A DNA stretch of 64,000 nucleotides from Irineochytrium annulatum (Eukaryota > Chytridiomycota > Chytridiomycetes > Chytridiales > Chytridiaceae), in NCBI GenBank assembly GCA_027600665.1, contig JADGJL010000002.1:1-64000 (forward strand). Direction: 5' to 3'. The notes under the pieces are model-generated. The model had not been told where the DNA came from. It made no database searches and saw only the letters and a list, made by a program, of their open reading frames with translations. Below, piece after piece: positions 1 to 9,482 of the stretch (position 1 is the first letter of the stretch; each line of letters opens with the position of its first letter). A program made the translations under genes and the position numbers.

Positions 1-1107
1 GGTTATAGATTAGACGAAGATGTTGTAAACGAAGAACTCATTCAAGAAGCAGTAGCTGCCGCAAAGAATGCACGAGTTGCAGTGATATTTGCCGGGCTGC
101 CTGAACGTTATGAGTCCGAAGGTTTCGACCGGAAACACCTTCAATTGCCGGAAAGTCACAGAACTTTAATTGAAGCAGTCGCGGAGGTTCAAGAGAATAT
201 TGTTGTTGTATTAAGCAACGGAGGTCCCATTGAAATGCCTTGGCTGGATAAAGTTAAATCTGTATTGGAGGCATACCTTGGAGGACAGGCTTTGGGCGGT
301 GCAATCGTTGATATTCTCTTTGGAAGCGTAAATCCAAGCGGAAAATTGGCTGAGACATTCCCTAAAAAGCTGATTCACAATCCGTCGTACTTGAATTTCC
401 CTGGAGACGGCGAGACTGCCGAATATCGGGAAGGTATTTTTACAGGTTACCGTCATTACGATACAAGAGATGTGGAGCCATTGTTTCCATTTGGCTTCGG
501 TTTGAGTTACACCCAATTTGAATATAGTGATCTACAGGTTAGTCATAAACAGATCAAAGATACCAGCAGTGTAACGGTTACAGCAAAAATTAAAAACACG
601 GGTGAAAGAGCGGGCAAAGAGGCGGTGCAGCTATATGTACATGATGTAGAATCAACGGTGCCACGTCCACTTCAGGAATTGAAGGGGTATACCAAAGTTT
701 CGCTTCAGCCTGGTGAAGAGACCACCGTACATTTTGAACTGGATAAAAGAGCCTTTGCTTACTACGATATTAAGCTAAAAGACTGGCATGTGGAGACAGG
801 TAAATTCGACATTATGGTCGGAAAATCTTCAAGAGAGATTGAACTCGTTGAAACGATCGAGGTAGAATCGAGCGTAATGATTACGAAACCAATTACCAGA
901 CATTCCACGTTCGGAGAGTTACTGCAACATCCCGTTGGAGCTGAAATTATGGGTGCGATGGGGCAATATGACGGGAATGAAGCAGGACTGGGTGAAGGAA
1001 TGCAGGAATTAGTTATGGGTACCACCTTGCACAATGCAGCACTTATGAGCGGCGGTCAGTTCACAGAAGAAACACTACAGACTATCTTATCCGCTGTTAA
1101 CCGTTGA
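1..1107 (+). CDS. Glycoside hydrolase family 3, C-terminal part (5' end outside the window)
   Basis: The frame is open from base 1, so this is the last 368 residues of a longer enzyme, probably a beta-glucosidase or beta-xylosidase. Visible are the GH3 C-terminal alpha/beta sandwich (a VIFAGLP strand, the NPSGKLAETFP motif, the FPFGFGLSYT motif) and a fibronectin-III-like domain (GKEAVQLYVHD, RPLQELKGYTKV). After the Fn3 domain comes an extra helical tail of about 69 residues (898-1104) that ordinary GH3 enzymes lack; it resembles the tail of the GH78 enzyme at 2522-5251. No signal peptide can be judged. Intracellular action on imported glycosides is inferred from the neighbouring rhamnosidase and symporter. 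Substrate cannot be fixed. Confidence 0.9.
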   Translation, partial: GYRLDEDVVNEELIQEAVAAAKNARVAVIFAGLPERYESEGFDRKHLQLPESHRTLIEAVAEVQENIVVVLSNGGPIEMPWLDKVKSVLEAYLGGQALGGAIVDILFGSVNPSGKLAETFPKKLIHNPSYLNFPGDGETAEYREGIFTGYRHYDTRDVEPLFPFGFGLSYTQFEYSDLQVSHKQIKDTSSVTVTAKIKNTGERAGKEAVQLYVHDVESTVPRPLQELKGYTKVSLQPGEETTVHFELDKRAFAYYDIKLKDWHVETGKFDIMVGKSSREIELVETIEVESSVMITKPITRHSTFGELLQHPVGAEIMGAMGQYDGNEAGLGEGMQELVMGTTLHNAALMSGGQFTEETLQTILSAVNR

Positions 1108-1122
1108 ATGCATGAATAATTA

Positions 1123-1151
1123 GAATAAGCCCGTCATAGTCGGGCTTATTC
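1123..1151. terminator. Bidirectional rho-independent terminator between convergent genes
   Basis: A perfect 11-bp stem (1123-1133 with 1141-1151) closes a 7-base loop. It lies between the GH3 stop and the convergent AraC gene, whose stop codon is inside the right arm. T-rich bases flank it only weakly. Confidence 0.75.
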
Positions 1152-2369
1152 CTGTATCATATGATGCGTTTGTTGATACTGCTTCGGGGTTTTACCTGTG
1201 TGTTTTTTGAAGATTTTGGTGAAATAACTCTGATCCGTAAAACTCAAAAGAGACCCGATCTCAGAAAGTGGAGTGCTCGTAAATTGAATCATATGTTTAG
1301 CTTCCTCAATTTTGATCTGTTGAATATATTCATTCACGGGAATCCCAACTTCTTTTTTAAATAGTACAGATAGATAGTTTGGGCTAATACCGGCATGTTC
1401 AGCAATTTCTTCGTGTGTAATTTTGGAATAACGGTGATTATATATATAATTTTTGCAAAGTGTTACGATTTTAGAATGCTGCGATTCTTTAACCTGAGAG
1501 ACTTTCTCGGTTAACGAAAAAAATGCTTCCAAGCAACATTGATCGATTTCTTTATCGGTTCGTAGATCCTCGAGGCGCTGTATGTAAATATCACTTACCG
1601 AAAAAGCAATCTCCGAATAAAGCCCCCCGTCAATGGCTGCTCTGGCTGCAAGTGCTATACCGATGATGCCAAGATTCTTTTTAGAACGGATATGACTTGA
1701 TTTGGACAGGACCCCTGTATTTTCATGACCAAGTTGTGTAAAGTGTTTGAGCATATCCAATTTACCTTCCTTAACGATCGTTAACAATTTCTTTTCATTT
1801 AGCGGGTTGTGATGGAGCGTCTCATCATAGCCTTTTGAAGAATTTATGGAACCTTGTATTTCTTTTTCCTTGATATGAATACCGCGCAAATAGTCCTGTA
1901 CTACATCCTCAGCTTCGATCAATTCGTGATTAAACATTTGATTAACCAAGATCGTGATGTGGATTAGCCTCTCATGAGGTATCACAGGAACAGATTGATA
2001 ATAATGAAATACTTGTTCCCGGTTGGCAAAGAGATGTGTGTCATTAATGAGCCCATTTATTTTATGTTCACTCAAGCTAAATGGAAGGCAAGGTCCTAAA
2101 ATGATGGTTCCTTCATCGTTCAGTTCGTTACCAATACGAATTAAAATGTAGTTCTCAAAAAACATCGTTCTTACAATTGAAGGATCTTCTTTACACACGG
2201 ATGGATCAAACCCCAACACTGAAAAAAAGAATTGTTTATCATTTTTATACAGCGGATTAAGTATTCGATTACCCATCAGTTCGAATTGAACCTCTCCGGT
2301 GGAGCTTACAAAGAAGATGGACATATCAAAAAGTTCTGCAATAAGTTTACATTGACGTTTTAGATCCAT
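1146..2369 (-). CDS. AraC-family transcriptional regulator
   Basis: This is a 407-residue DNA-binding regulator. The last ~100 residues form the AraC double helix-turn-helix (HAGISPNYLSVLFKKEVG, then YFTKIFKKHTGKTPKQY). The N-terminal ~300 residues are a ligand-sensing region I do not recognise; it is not a cupin and there is no receiver domain. An in-frame ATG lies 27 bases upstream, but the AAAAAAGGAG ribosome site sits 10 bases before the ATG at 2369, which is therefore preferred. It is divergent from the GH78 rhamnosidase and convergent with GH3, so it probably controls the surrounding glycosidase genes; that is inference. Confidence 0.88.
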   Translation of the reverse strand: MDLKRQCKLIAELFDMSIFFVSSTGEVQFELMGNRILNPLYKNDKQFFFSVLGFDPSVCKEDPSIVRTMFFENYILIRIGNELNDEGTIILGPCLPFSLSEHKINGLINDTHLFANREQVFHYYQSVPVIPHERLIHITILVNQMFNHELIEAEDVVQDYLRGIHIKEKEIQGSINSSKGYDETLHHNPLNEKKLLTIVKEGKLDMLKHFTQLGHENTGVLSKSSHIRSKKNLGIIGIALAARAAIDGGLYSEIAFSVSDIYIQRLEDLRTDKEIDQCCLEAFFSLTEKVSQVKESQHSKIVTLCKNYIYNHRYSKITHEEIAEHAGISPNYLSVLFKKEVGIPVNEYIQQIKIEEAKHMIQFTSTPLSEIGSLLSFTDQSYFTKIFKKHTGKTPKQYQQTHHMIQE

Positions 2370-2468
2370 TTTGTGTTTGCTCCTTTTTTCAATCATTTTA
2401 TCACATCAAAATTATAAAATTACAATGATATTACCATATTGTATAAGGAAAATTCTTTATGATATTTT

Positions 2469-2482
2469 AGTAAGCGTTAACA
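2469..2482 (+). promoter_or_regulatory. Candidate CcpA catabolite-responsive element (cre)
   Basis: AGTAAGCGTTAACA matches the cre consensus TGWAARCGYTWNCW at 13 of 14 positions; only the first base differs. It lies about 40 bases before the GH78 start, where bound CcpA would repress during growth on preferred sugars. Not proven. Confidence 0.5.
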
Positions 2483-2521
2483 TTTAGGTGTGTGAGATCT
2501 ATGTTGAAGGGTGGTCATCTC

Positions 2522-5251
2522 ATGGAATTAAAAGATTTCCGGATTGAATACATGCTTAATCCGATTGGACTGGACACAGTAAACCCAAGATTCTCATGGA
2601 AATTAGGTTCTACTGAACAGGACGTAATGCAATCCGCTTACCGAATAAGTGTCACACAAGATTTGCAGAAAATCTGGGATTCTGGAAAGAGGGATGAAGA
2701 CGTCTCCGTTTTAGTGGAATATGCTGGTCCTCGTTTACAGGCCTCGACTATGTATCAGGTTCAAATCGAAGTTTGGGATAACCAAGGTAATCACGCAGTC
2801 ATGGAAGGACATTTTGAGACCGGGTTGCTGAACGGCAGCAACTTTCAGGCAGAGTGGATTACACATCCATTCCCGAGCGAAGAAAGTGCTCCACCCGTTT
2901 TCTACAAAGAATTCTCTATCGAAAAGGAAATTCAGCAAGCCCGAATTTATACCACTTCCCTCGGTGTCTATGAAATTGCGATCAATGGGACAAGAGTAGG
3001 AGAAGACTACTTTGCACCTGGATGGACGAATTACAACGAGCGATTGCAGTATCAGACTTACCGTTTGGACGGGATGCTGGAGAGCCAGAATAAAATAGAG
3101 ATTACGGTGGGGAATGGCTGGTATAAAGGCATATTTGGTTTTACTTGTACTCCCAACCATTACGGAGATAGAGTTGCTGCACTCGCGGAAATCCACATTG
3201 TCTATACGGATGGAACAAAAGAGATCATTGCAACCGACAAAACCTGGCAGGTGACTACCGGACCCATCCGTTCAAGTGAAATTTACATGGGTGAGACTTA
3301 TGATTCTTGTTCTCATGAAAGTCAGTCCTTCCATGTGGAAACGGCCTCTTTCGATAAAAATCGCCTTGTTGCTCAGGAAAGTGAACCTGTCAAAATCACA
3401 AAAAGGCTTCCTGCACTTCAGTTGATTACAACTCCAAAAGGAGAATGTGTCATTGATTTCGGGCAAATCCTTACTGGGTTTGTAGAGCTTCGAACCAAAG
3501 GGCGGAAAGGGCAAACGATAACCATACGGCATGCGGAGGTTCTTGATAAGGAGGGAAATTTCTATCCGGATACGTTAAGGCAGGCAGTATCGATTGATCG
3601 ATTGATCTGTAACGGTAAAGATCAAATTTTCCGCCCTCATTTCACTTTCCATGGATTTCGGTATATCGCCATTGAAGGGGTAGATGAGATCCAGCTCGAT
3701 CAATTCACAGCTTGCGTGCTGCATTCAAGTCTGGAGGAAACAGGCCGTTTCGTGACCTCCAATGCCATGGTGAACCAGCTGCAAAGCAACATTCAGTGGA
3801 GCCAAAGAGGTAACTTTCTGGATATACCGACGGACTGCCCTCAAAGAGACGAGCGTCTAGGGTGGACAGGAGATGCACAAGTATTTGCCGGGACCGCTGC
3901 GTTTAATATGAATGTTGCCTCCTTCTTCAAGAAATGGCTGCGCGACCTTGCCTCTGAACAGACGGAGGAATATGGGGTTCCACATGTCGTCCCTAACATT
4001 CTTGGAAATCAGGACGGGGCCGCTGCCTGGAGCGATGCCGCTGTTATTGTCCCTTGGGTCATGTACCAAACCTATGGAGATCTTCGATTGCTGCGAGAAC
4101 AATACGACAGCATGAAGGGGTGGATTGATTATATTACTGCACGTTGTGGAGCCAATGGATTGTGGCAGACTGGTTATCAATATGGGGACTGGTTAGGGTT
4201 AGACAAAGAGGAGATTAGTAACGAAAGAACAGGGGCTACAGATGTTTATCTGGTAGCAAACGCTTATTATGCGTATTCGACCGAACTCGTTGCAAATACA
4301 GCCAAGCTTCTGGACAAAACCGAAGATGCCGTCCGTTACGAAAAATTGCATAGCCAGATCAAACAGGCTTTCAATGCAGAATATATCTCTTCAACCGGCA
4401 GACTGGTCAGCGAAACTCAAACGGCCTGCGTGTTAGCCCTACACTTCAACCTTGCCGAGGAGAGATACAAGGATCGGATTCGCAAGACGCTTGAAAACAA
4501 TATAGCGAAACATAAAAACCATCTCACGACAGGATTTGTTGGTACTCCATATCTGTGTCATGCTTTATCGGACAATGACCTGCATGACCTTGCTGGTACC
4601 TTGTTTCTGAAAGAGGATTTCCCATCTTGGTTGTACGCCGTAAAAAAAGGGGCTACCACGATATGGGAACGGTGGAATTCCATTCTGCCTAATGGTGATT
4701 TCGATTCATCAGGTATGAACTCCTTGAATCATTACGCCTATGGATCTATTGGTGAATGGATGTATAGAAAACTCGCGGGAATTAATTCAATTGAAGCAGG
4801 TTATAAGAAGATTCTAATAAAACCTCAGTTCATCCGAGGAATCAGTTCGGTAGATGCTGCTTTTGATTCGGTCTACGGAGAGATAAAAAGCTCTTGGTCA
4901 TGCAGGGCGGGTAACATTATTGTAAATGTAACGATACCAGCAAATACAACCGCAATTATTGTACTGCCTGAGAAACCTGTGCCTGTGGAGGTTGGTTCCG
5001 GATCTTACAGCTTCGAATATGCGACGCAAATCAGTCTCGAAAGAGAACGGTTTACGATGGATTCCACACTCAAAGAGATTGTGGAAGAACCCACAGCAGT
5101 TCGAATGTTAAACGAGCACGCTCCCGGTATGCTGGATCACCCGATGATCCAATATGCTTATGATTTATCTGTAAGCGAAATGCTGGTCAATACGCCTGAG
5201 GAGACCGAACAGTTATTTAGAAGAGTCATTCAAATGCTCAATGCCTCCTAG
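2522..5251 (+). CDS. Alpha-L-rhamnosidase, GH78
   Basis: This enzyme removes terminal alpha-L-rhamnose from plant glycosides. The 909-residue protein has the N-terminal beta-sandwich domains of bacterial rhamnosidases, then the (alpha/alpha)6 catalytic barrel with the hallmark DCPQRDERLGWTGDAQ, which carries the acidic catalytic region, and a C-terminal beta-sandwich (GYKKILIKPQF). After this comes an extra ~64-residue helical tail (5057-5248) shared with the GH3 and SDR proteins here. ATG 2522 is chosen because AAGGGTGG precedes it at good spacing; in-frame GTG 2492 and ATG 2501 have no comparable site. There is no signal peptide, so it is cytoplasmic. It is followed by a terminator and the symporter gene. 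Confidence 0.93.
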   Translation: MELKDFRIEYMLNPIGLDTVNPRFSWKLGSTEQDVMQSAYRISVTQDLQKIWDSGKRDEDVSVLVEYAGPRLQASTMYQVQIEVWDNQGNHAVMEGHFETGLLNGSNFQAEWITHPFPSEESAPPVFYKEFSIEKEIQQARIYTTSLGVYEIAINGTRVGEDYFAPGWTNYNERLQYQTYRLDGMLESQNKIEITVGNGWYKGIFGFTCTPNHYGDRVAALAEIHIVYTDGTKEIIATDKTWQVTTGPIRSSEIYMGETYDSCSHESQSFHVETASFDKNRLVAQESEPVKITKRLPALQLITTPKGECVIDFGQILTGFVELRTKGRKGQTITIRHAEVLDKEGNFYPDTLRQAVSIDRLICNGKDQIFRPHFTFHGFRYIAIEGVDEIQLDQFTACVLHSSLEETGRFVTSNAMVNQLQSNIQWSQRGNFLDIPTDCPQRDERLGWTGDAQVFAGTAAFNMNVASFFKKWLRDLASEQTEEYGVPHVVPNILGNQDGAAAWSDAAVIVPWVMYQTYGDLRLLREQYDSMKGWIDYITARCGANGLWQTGYQYGDWLGLDKEEISNERTGATDVYLVANAYYAYSTELVANTAKLLDKTEDAVRYEKLHSQIKQAFNAEYISSTGRLVSETQTACVLALHFNLAEERYKDRIRKTLENNIAKHKNHLTTGFVGTPYLCHALSDNDLHDLAGTLFLKEDFPSWLYAVKKGATTIWERWNSILPNGDFDSSGMNSLNHYAYGSIGEWMYRKLAGINSIEAGYKKILIKPQFIRGISSVDAAFDSVYGEIKSSWSCRAGNIIVNVTIPANTTAIIVLPEKPVPVEVGSGSYSFEYATQISLERERFTMDSTLKEIVEEPTAVRMLNEHAPGMLDHPMIQYAYDLSVSEMLVNTPEETEQLFRRVIQMLNAS

Positions 5252-5280
5252 ATGAAAAGGGGAAAGGTTTGAACATAGAA

Positions 5281-5312
5281 GGCGCTGCCGGATACGAGCA
5301 GCGCCATTTTGT
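5281..5312 (+). terminator. Rho-independent terminator after GH78
   Basis: An 8-bp GC-rich stem, GGCGCTGC paired with GCAGCGCC, has a 9-base loop and is followed by ATTTTG. It separates the rhamnosidase from the symporter gene. Confidence 0.75.
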
Positions 5313-5481
5313 ATTACACAAATTCGTTTTTGAATACCGAAATTATAGCGCATAAAAAATGCGAAGTCCCAACATAAAATTACTAAAAAAAAAATGAAGT
5401 TACCATATTTATGTTTTGCGGAGGACTAAAATAATGTTTGAAAGCGGTACCATGAAGTGATTGAAATAAGGGGGAACAGCA

Positions 5482-6909
5482 ATGAAAGCAGAGCGGGAAA
5501 TCCTTAATCCACCAGTTGTAAAGGGAAGTAAGAAGTCCAGGACATTGGGCCTTGATGCTCAAGGTATCCAGAAAACAATGCGCCCTTACCATTACTTAGG
5601 GGACGGAGCAGCGCAAGTTGCCTTAAACTCCATCAACGGATTGATTGGGATGTTAACTTATTTTTATACAGATAAGGTAGGGATTGCAGCTGCCACAGTG
5701 GGTACGATTATGCTCATCACCAAATTTATCAATGCAATAGCAGACTTGCTGATGGGTAGAATCGTTGATGCGACAAAATCCAAATACGGAAAGGCCAGAC
5801 CTTGGATTCTATGGATGGCTCTACCCACCCTGGCATCTATCATATTACTGTTCACAGTGCCCGCCGAGGCATCATCAACGGTAAAAACCTTCTATGCTTT
5901 AGCTACAGTAGCGTTTGCTTCAGCCATTGTGTATACGGGAATTGCGATCCCTTTCGGAAGCTTGATGGCGATCCGTACCAGAAGTGTAGAAGAACGCGGT
6001 AAAATGGGCCTTACCCGAACCATCTTTGGATATATTATCGGAATGATTATCGCTATCGCATTAATTCCATTAACCAATATGCTTGGTGGGGATCAAAAAG
6101 CATGGATTATCGTTGCGGTTGTTCTGGGTATTGTATCTTTCATTTCCTTGATCCTGACCTTCTTAGCATCCAAAGAAAATAATGCTGGCATAAGTATTGT
6201 TGAAAGCGATAACATTCCCTTCTGGGAAAGCATCAAGCTCTTATTCCAGAACAAATACTGGGTCATCATGCTGTTTGCTCAGTTATTAATCAACATGCTA
6301 TATACACTTAATGGTTCAACAGGAATCTATTACACCAAGTATATTCTCGGGAATGAGAACCTGATCGGAATCATGGGGGCAGTTGGATTAGTCCCGGTTT
6401 TTTTGGGATTTGTTATGGTGGGACCCATGATCAAGAAATTCGGACTTACCAGAACTGCACGGTTAGGCATGATTCTTGGCATCGTTTCATCACTTATTCG
6501 TTGCTTCATGCCATATAACTTTATTGCAGCTATAGTACTTGGTGGTATCGCGACACTGGCAACCATTCCAATGATGGCTGTAGGCGGGGTGTTGGTGAAC
6601 AACACCGTGGAATACGGTGAATGGAAGACAGGTAAACGATTAGTTGGGATGGTCAATAGCGCAAACAGCTTTGGCGTTAAAATTGGTATGGGCCTGGCTG
6701 CCGCGATGATCGGCTGGATTCTTGCCATGGGCAATTACGATGGAGCGTTAATAACACAGGCGGATTCAGCGATTACCAGCATCCTGGTTCTGACGGTATA
6801 TCTTCCTTTGGTGATATTCATTCTTACGTATTTCTGCTTGCGCAAGTACGATTTGGATGAGAAGTATCCTCAAATTGTAAAAGAACTGGAAGAACGCTTA
6901 AATCCTTAG
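5482..6909 (+). CDS. GPH-family (MFS) glycoside/sugar cation symporter
   Basis: This 475-residue inner-membrane transporter has about 12 hydrophobic segments and the glycoside-pentoside-hexuronide family signature near the first loop (DLLMGRIVDATKSKYGKARPWILW). The hydrophilic N-terminus is about 40 residues. AAGGGGG precedes the ATG at normal spacing. Together with the GH3 and GH78 enzymes, which lack signal peptides, it suggests uptake of intact rhamnosylated glycosides or disaccharides followed by cytoplasmic hydrolysis. The exact substrate is not readable from sequence. Related transporters include the YicJ and MelB groups. Confidence 0.9.
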   Translation: MKAEREILNPPVVKGSKKSRTLGLDAQGIQKTMRPYHYLGDGAAQVALNSINGLIGMLTYFYTDKVGIAAATVGTIMLITKFINAIADLLMGRIVDATKSKYGKARPWILWMALPTLASIILLFTVPAEASSTVKTFYALATVAFASAIVYTGIAIPFGSLMAIRTRSVEERGKMGLTRTIFGYIIGMIIAIALIPLTNMLGGDQKAWIIVAVVLGIVSFISLILTFLASKENNAGISIVESDNIPFWESIKLLFQNKYWVIMLFAQLLINMLYTLNGSTGIYYTKYILGNENLIGIMGAVGLVPVFLGFVMVGPMIKKFGLTRTARLGMILGIVSSLIRCFMPYNFIAAIVLGGIATLATIPMMAVGGVLVNNTVEYGEWKTGKRLVGMVNSANSFGVKIGMGLAAAMIGWILAMGNYDGALITQADSAITSILVLTVYLPLVIFILTYFCLRKYDLDEKYPQIVKELEERLNP

Positions 6910-6973
6910 GAAGATGCAAGTTATCGCGTATTACTGGGATTAAACGAACTTATTTGAAAGTGAATTATTAAAT

Positions 6974-7012
6974 ATGATAGTCTTTATATTGTATTGATAT
7001 CAATACTATCAT
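6974..7012 (+). promoter_or_regulatory. Nested palindromic operator upstream of the P450 gene
   Basis: A perfect 16-bp palindrome (GTATTGATATCAATAC, 6991-7006) is nested with an outer inverted pair ATGATAGT (6974-6981) and ACTATCAT (7005-7012). It ends just before the AAGGAG ribosome site of the P450 gene. It has the form of a TetR/MarR-type operator, but no such regulator is adjacent. Confidence 0.55.
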
Positions 7013-7028
7013 TTCAAGGAGTGATGTG

Positions 7029-8261
7029 ATGTTTACCAATGAAAATCAAGGTCCTTCCAAGTCCAAAGTAGATTTCATGGATCATTCTTTCATTCAGCAG
7101 CCTTTCCCAGTCTACGAAAAGCTGCGTGCCGAAGAGCCTGTCCATCGACTGTTACTGCCAAGTGGGCATGCTGCGTGGATGGTTACCCGATATGAGGATG
7201 CCGTCAACATTTTGCAGGATGGTCGCTTTGTAACCGGGGTTCTCGATAACAGGAACGATGAAACGGAGGAGTCCCTTCCTCCGCATCAGGCGATTATCTC
7301 ACGGAATCTGATCAGTGTTGGTCCAGAAGATCATCGTCGACTGCGGCGCTTGATTCAGAAGGCTTTTACTCCCCGCATGATTGAGAGGCTGCGGGGCCGA
7401 ATTGTGGAAATAAGCGATGAATTGCTGGACAAGATTCAGGCCGGAAACACTCGGGAGTTTGATTTGATCGAGGACTATGCTTTCCCGCTGCCCATTATCG
7501 TTATTTGTGAAATGTTAGGTGTTCCGCTGAAGGATCAAGACAAATTCAGAGCCTGGTCCAATACCATTATGGAGAGTGTCAGCAATCCACAGATGAACCA
7601 GGAGAGCGATGAAGTGATGAAGGCTTTTGTGAATTACTTACAAGAACTGATCACGCAGCGGCGCAATCATATTCAACAGGACCTCATCAGCGATCTCATC
7701 GGTATAGAGGAAGAAGGTGACAAACTAACAGAGCAGGAATTATATGCACTTGTGTTCGTACTCATCATAGCAGGGCATGAAACAACAGTGAATCTGATTG
7801 GGAACGGCATGCTGGCGTTGCTGGAACATCCGCAGCAAAAGCAACTACTTATGGATCAACCGGATCTGATTCAAGCGGCGGTTGAGGAAGTGCTGCGATT
7901 TAATGGGCCGGCAGAAATTAGCAATGTTCGCTGGGCTGCGGAAAATGTTGATTTTCAAGGAATACAAATTCGCCAAGGAGACATGATGCTGGTCGCTTTA
8001 TCCTCAGCGAATCGGGATTCCAGTCGATATGAAACCCCCGATACGTTTGACATTACTCGCAAAGTCAATGACCACATTGCTTTTGGTAAAGGAGTTCATT
8101 ATTGTCTTGGCGCTCCACTTGCGAGACTTGAAGGCGAGATTGCGATCAACGCTTTACTTCAACGGCTACCGTATATTGGGTTAAATACGGATGCGGAACT
8201 GCTGGAGTGGAGGCCAGGAATGATCATCCGGGGACTCAAAGCTTTTCCGGTCGTATACTAA
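7029..8261 (+). CDS. Cytochrome P450
   Basis: This is a soluble bacterial P450 of 410 residues that would hydroxylate or otherwise oxidise a small molecule, with electrons from a redox partner not found nearby. Seen are the I-helix AGHETT, the K-helix ExxR (EEVLR), and the haem loop FGKGVHYCLGAPLARLE with the cysteine ligand. Length and motifs fit CYP107-like or BioI-like bacterial enzymes. ATG 7029 is preferred over GTG 7026 because AAGGAG lies 7 bases before it. The next gene, an SDR, begins about 50 bases after the stop, suggesting a two-gene oxidation operon. The substrate is unknown; plant aglycones released by the upstream glycosidases are one possibility. Confidence 0.93.
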   Translation: MFTNENQGPSKSKVDFMDHSFIQQPFPVYEKLRAEEPVHRLLLPSGHAAWMVTRYEDAVNILQDGRFVTGVLDNRNDETEESLPPHQAIISRNLISVGPEDHRRLRRLIQKAFTPRMIERLRGRIVEISDELLDKIQAGNTREFDLIEDYAFPLPIIVICEMLGVPLKDQDKFRAWSNTIMESVSNPQMNQESDEVMKAFVNYLQELITQRRNHIQQDLISDLIGIEEEGDKLTEQELYALVFVLIIAGHETTVNLIGNGMLALLEHPQQKQLLMDQPDLIQAAVEEVLRFNGPAEISNVRWAAENVDFQGIQIRQGDMMLVALSSANRDSSRYETPDTFDITRKVNDHIAFGKGVHYCLGAPLARLEGEIAINALLQRLPYIGLNTDAELLEWRPGMIIRGLKAFPVVY

Positions 8262-8314
8262 TCGAAATAGCAGATTTAACCAAAATTAATCAATATATTG
8301 GAGAGATGAACCTA

Positions 8315-9340
8315 ATGAGTTATGACGAGAATATCCGAATTGGTGAATTGTTGAACAACGCAGAATCGTTTGCTGTACTGGAGAAGCATTTGCCGGAATT
8401 CGTGAAGGAACCAACGTTCAAGATGGCCACTAACTTTACGTTGGATCAACTAGCTGCATTGCCTCAGGTAGATATTCCTTTGCCTACTCTTCAGATTTTG
8501 AAGCAGGAACTTGCAGCCATTGCGTTTGAAGCAACAGTTCAGAAGCAAGAAATTGGTGCACCGACAGGAAATAAAGAAGGTATTTCTCTGGAAGGTAAAG
8601 TGATCGTTGTTACGGGAGCTGGCAGTGGGATTGGAAGAGCCAGCGCGTTGATGATGGGATCTCGCGGAGCGAAGCTTGTACTGGTTGATTTCAATGAGCA
8701 GACAGGAGAAGAAACGTTAGCACTGATTCGCGAAAATGGCGGCGAAGCTACTTTTGTACAGGCTGACGTATCCAAAGAGAGCGATGTTCAAAACTATATT
8801 CAAAAAGCAGTAGAAGCCTATGGAAAAATTGACGTGGCATTCAATAACGCGGGCATACTCCAGAAATTCCAACGTTTCCAGGATATCTCCGAGGAAGAAT
8901 TTACACGGATCATGGATGTGAATGTGAAAGGGATCTTTTTAGGCATGAAATATGCCTTGCAGGTTATGGATAAACAGGGATACGGGCATATCATTAATAC
9001 GGCGTCCACTACGGCTGTTCGTGCTGAACACAGTCTGGCTGCATACACCGCAAGCAAGCATGCGGTTGCAGGTTTGACCAAAGCGGCGGCCCTTGAATAT
9101 GTACGCAAAGGTATTCGTATCAATGCCATCTGTCCAGGTGGGGTAGCTACAACATTAACGGCTGCGGTTCCCCAATCGCTGCAGGAGAGCGGTTACGTGC
9201 CTGAAGAGTTTCCGAATATGCGGATCGGGCGTTATGCAGAGCCTGAAGAACTCGCCCAGATCGTTGCGTTTCTTGCATCTAATTATTCCAGTTACATGAC
9301 AGGATCAATCATCCTCGCAGATGGTGGCATCACACTCTAA
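8315..9340 (+). CDS. SDR oxidoreductase with an N-terminal helical domain shared with GH3/GH78 tails
   Basis: This 341-residue protein has a classical SDR from about residue 92: TGAGSGIG nucleotide-binding loop (100-107), NNAG motif, and active-site YTASK, so it is an NAD(P)-dependent alcohol dehydrogenase or ketoreductase. The first ~75 residues are not SDR; they align almost without gaps with the C-terminal tail of GH78 (residues of type E..., HxP, P, A, L at matching positions) and more loosely with the GH3 tail. The frame opens upstream, overlapping the P450 end, but ATG 8315 follows TTGGAGAG at correct spacing. The alternative ATG 8306 abuts the ribosome site. Probably co-transcribed with P450. 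Confidence 0.88.
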   Translation: MSYDENIRIGELLNNAESFAVLEKHLPEFVKEPTFKMATNFTLDQLAALPQVDIPLPTLQILKQELAAIAFEATVQKQEIGAPTGNKEGISLEGKVIVVTGAGSGIGRASALMMGSRGAKLVLVDFNEQTGEETLALIRENGGEATFVQADVSKESDVQNYIQKAVEAYGKIDVAFNNAGILQKFQRFQDISEEEFTRIMDVNVKGIFLGMKYALQVMDKQGYGHIINTASTTAVRAEHSLAAYTASKHAVAGLTKAAALEYVRKGIRINAICPGGVATTLTAAVPQSLQESGYVPEEFPNMRIGRYAEPEELAQIVAFLASNYSSYMTGSIILADGGITL

Positions 9341-9482
9341 TCATTGGTTCAATTCACCTTCTGAAATGCTATAAATATAGGAACTGTCCGGAGGGAGAAC
9401 CCTTTTGGCAAGTTTCACATAATTCTTCAAAGTTATCGTCCATAAGTCTAACTTGTGGACGATTTTCATTACCAAAAGGGAT

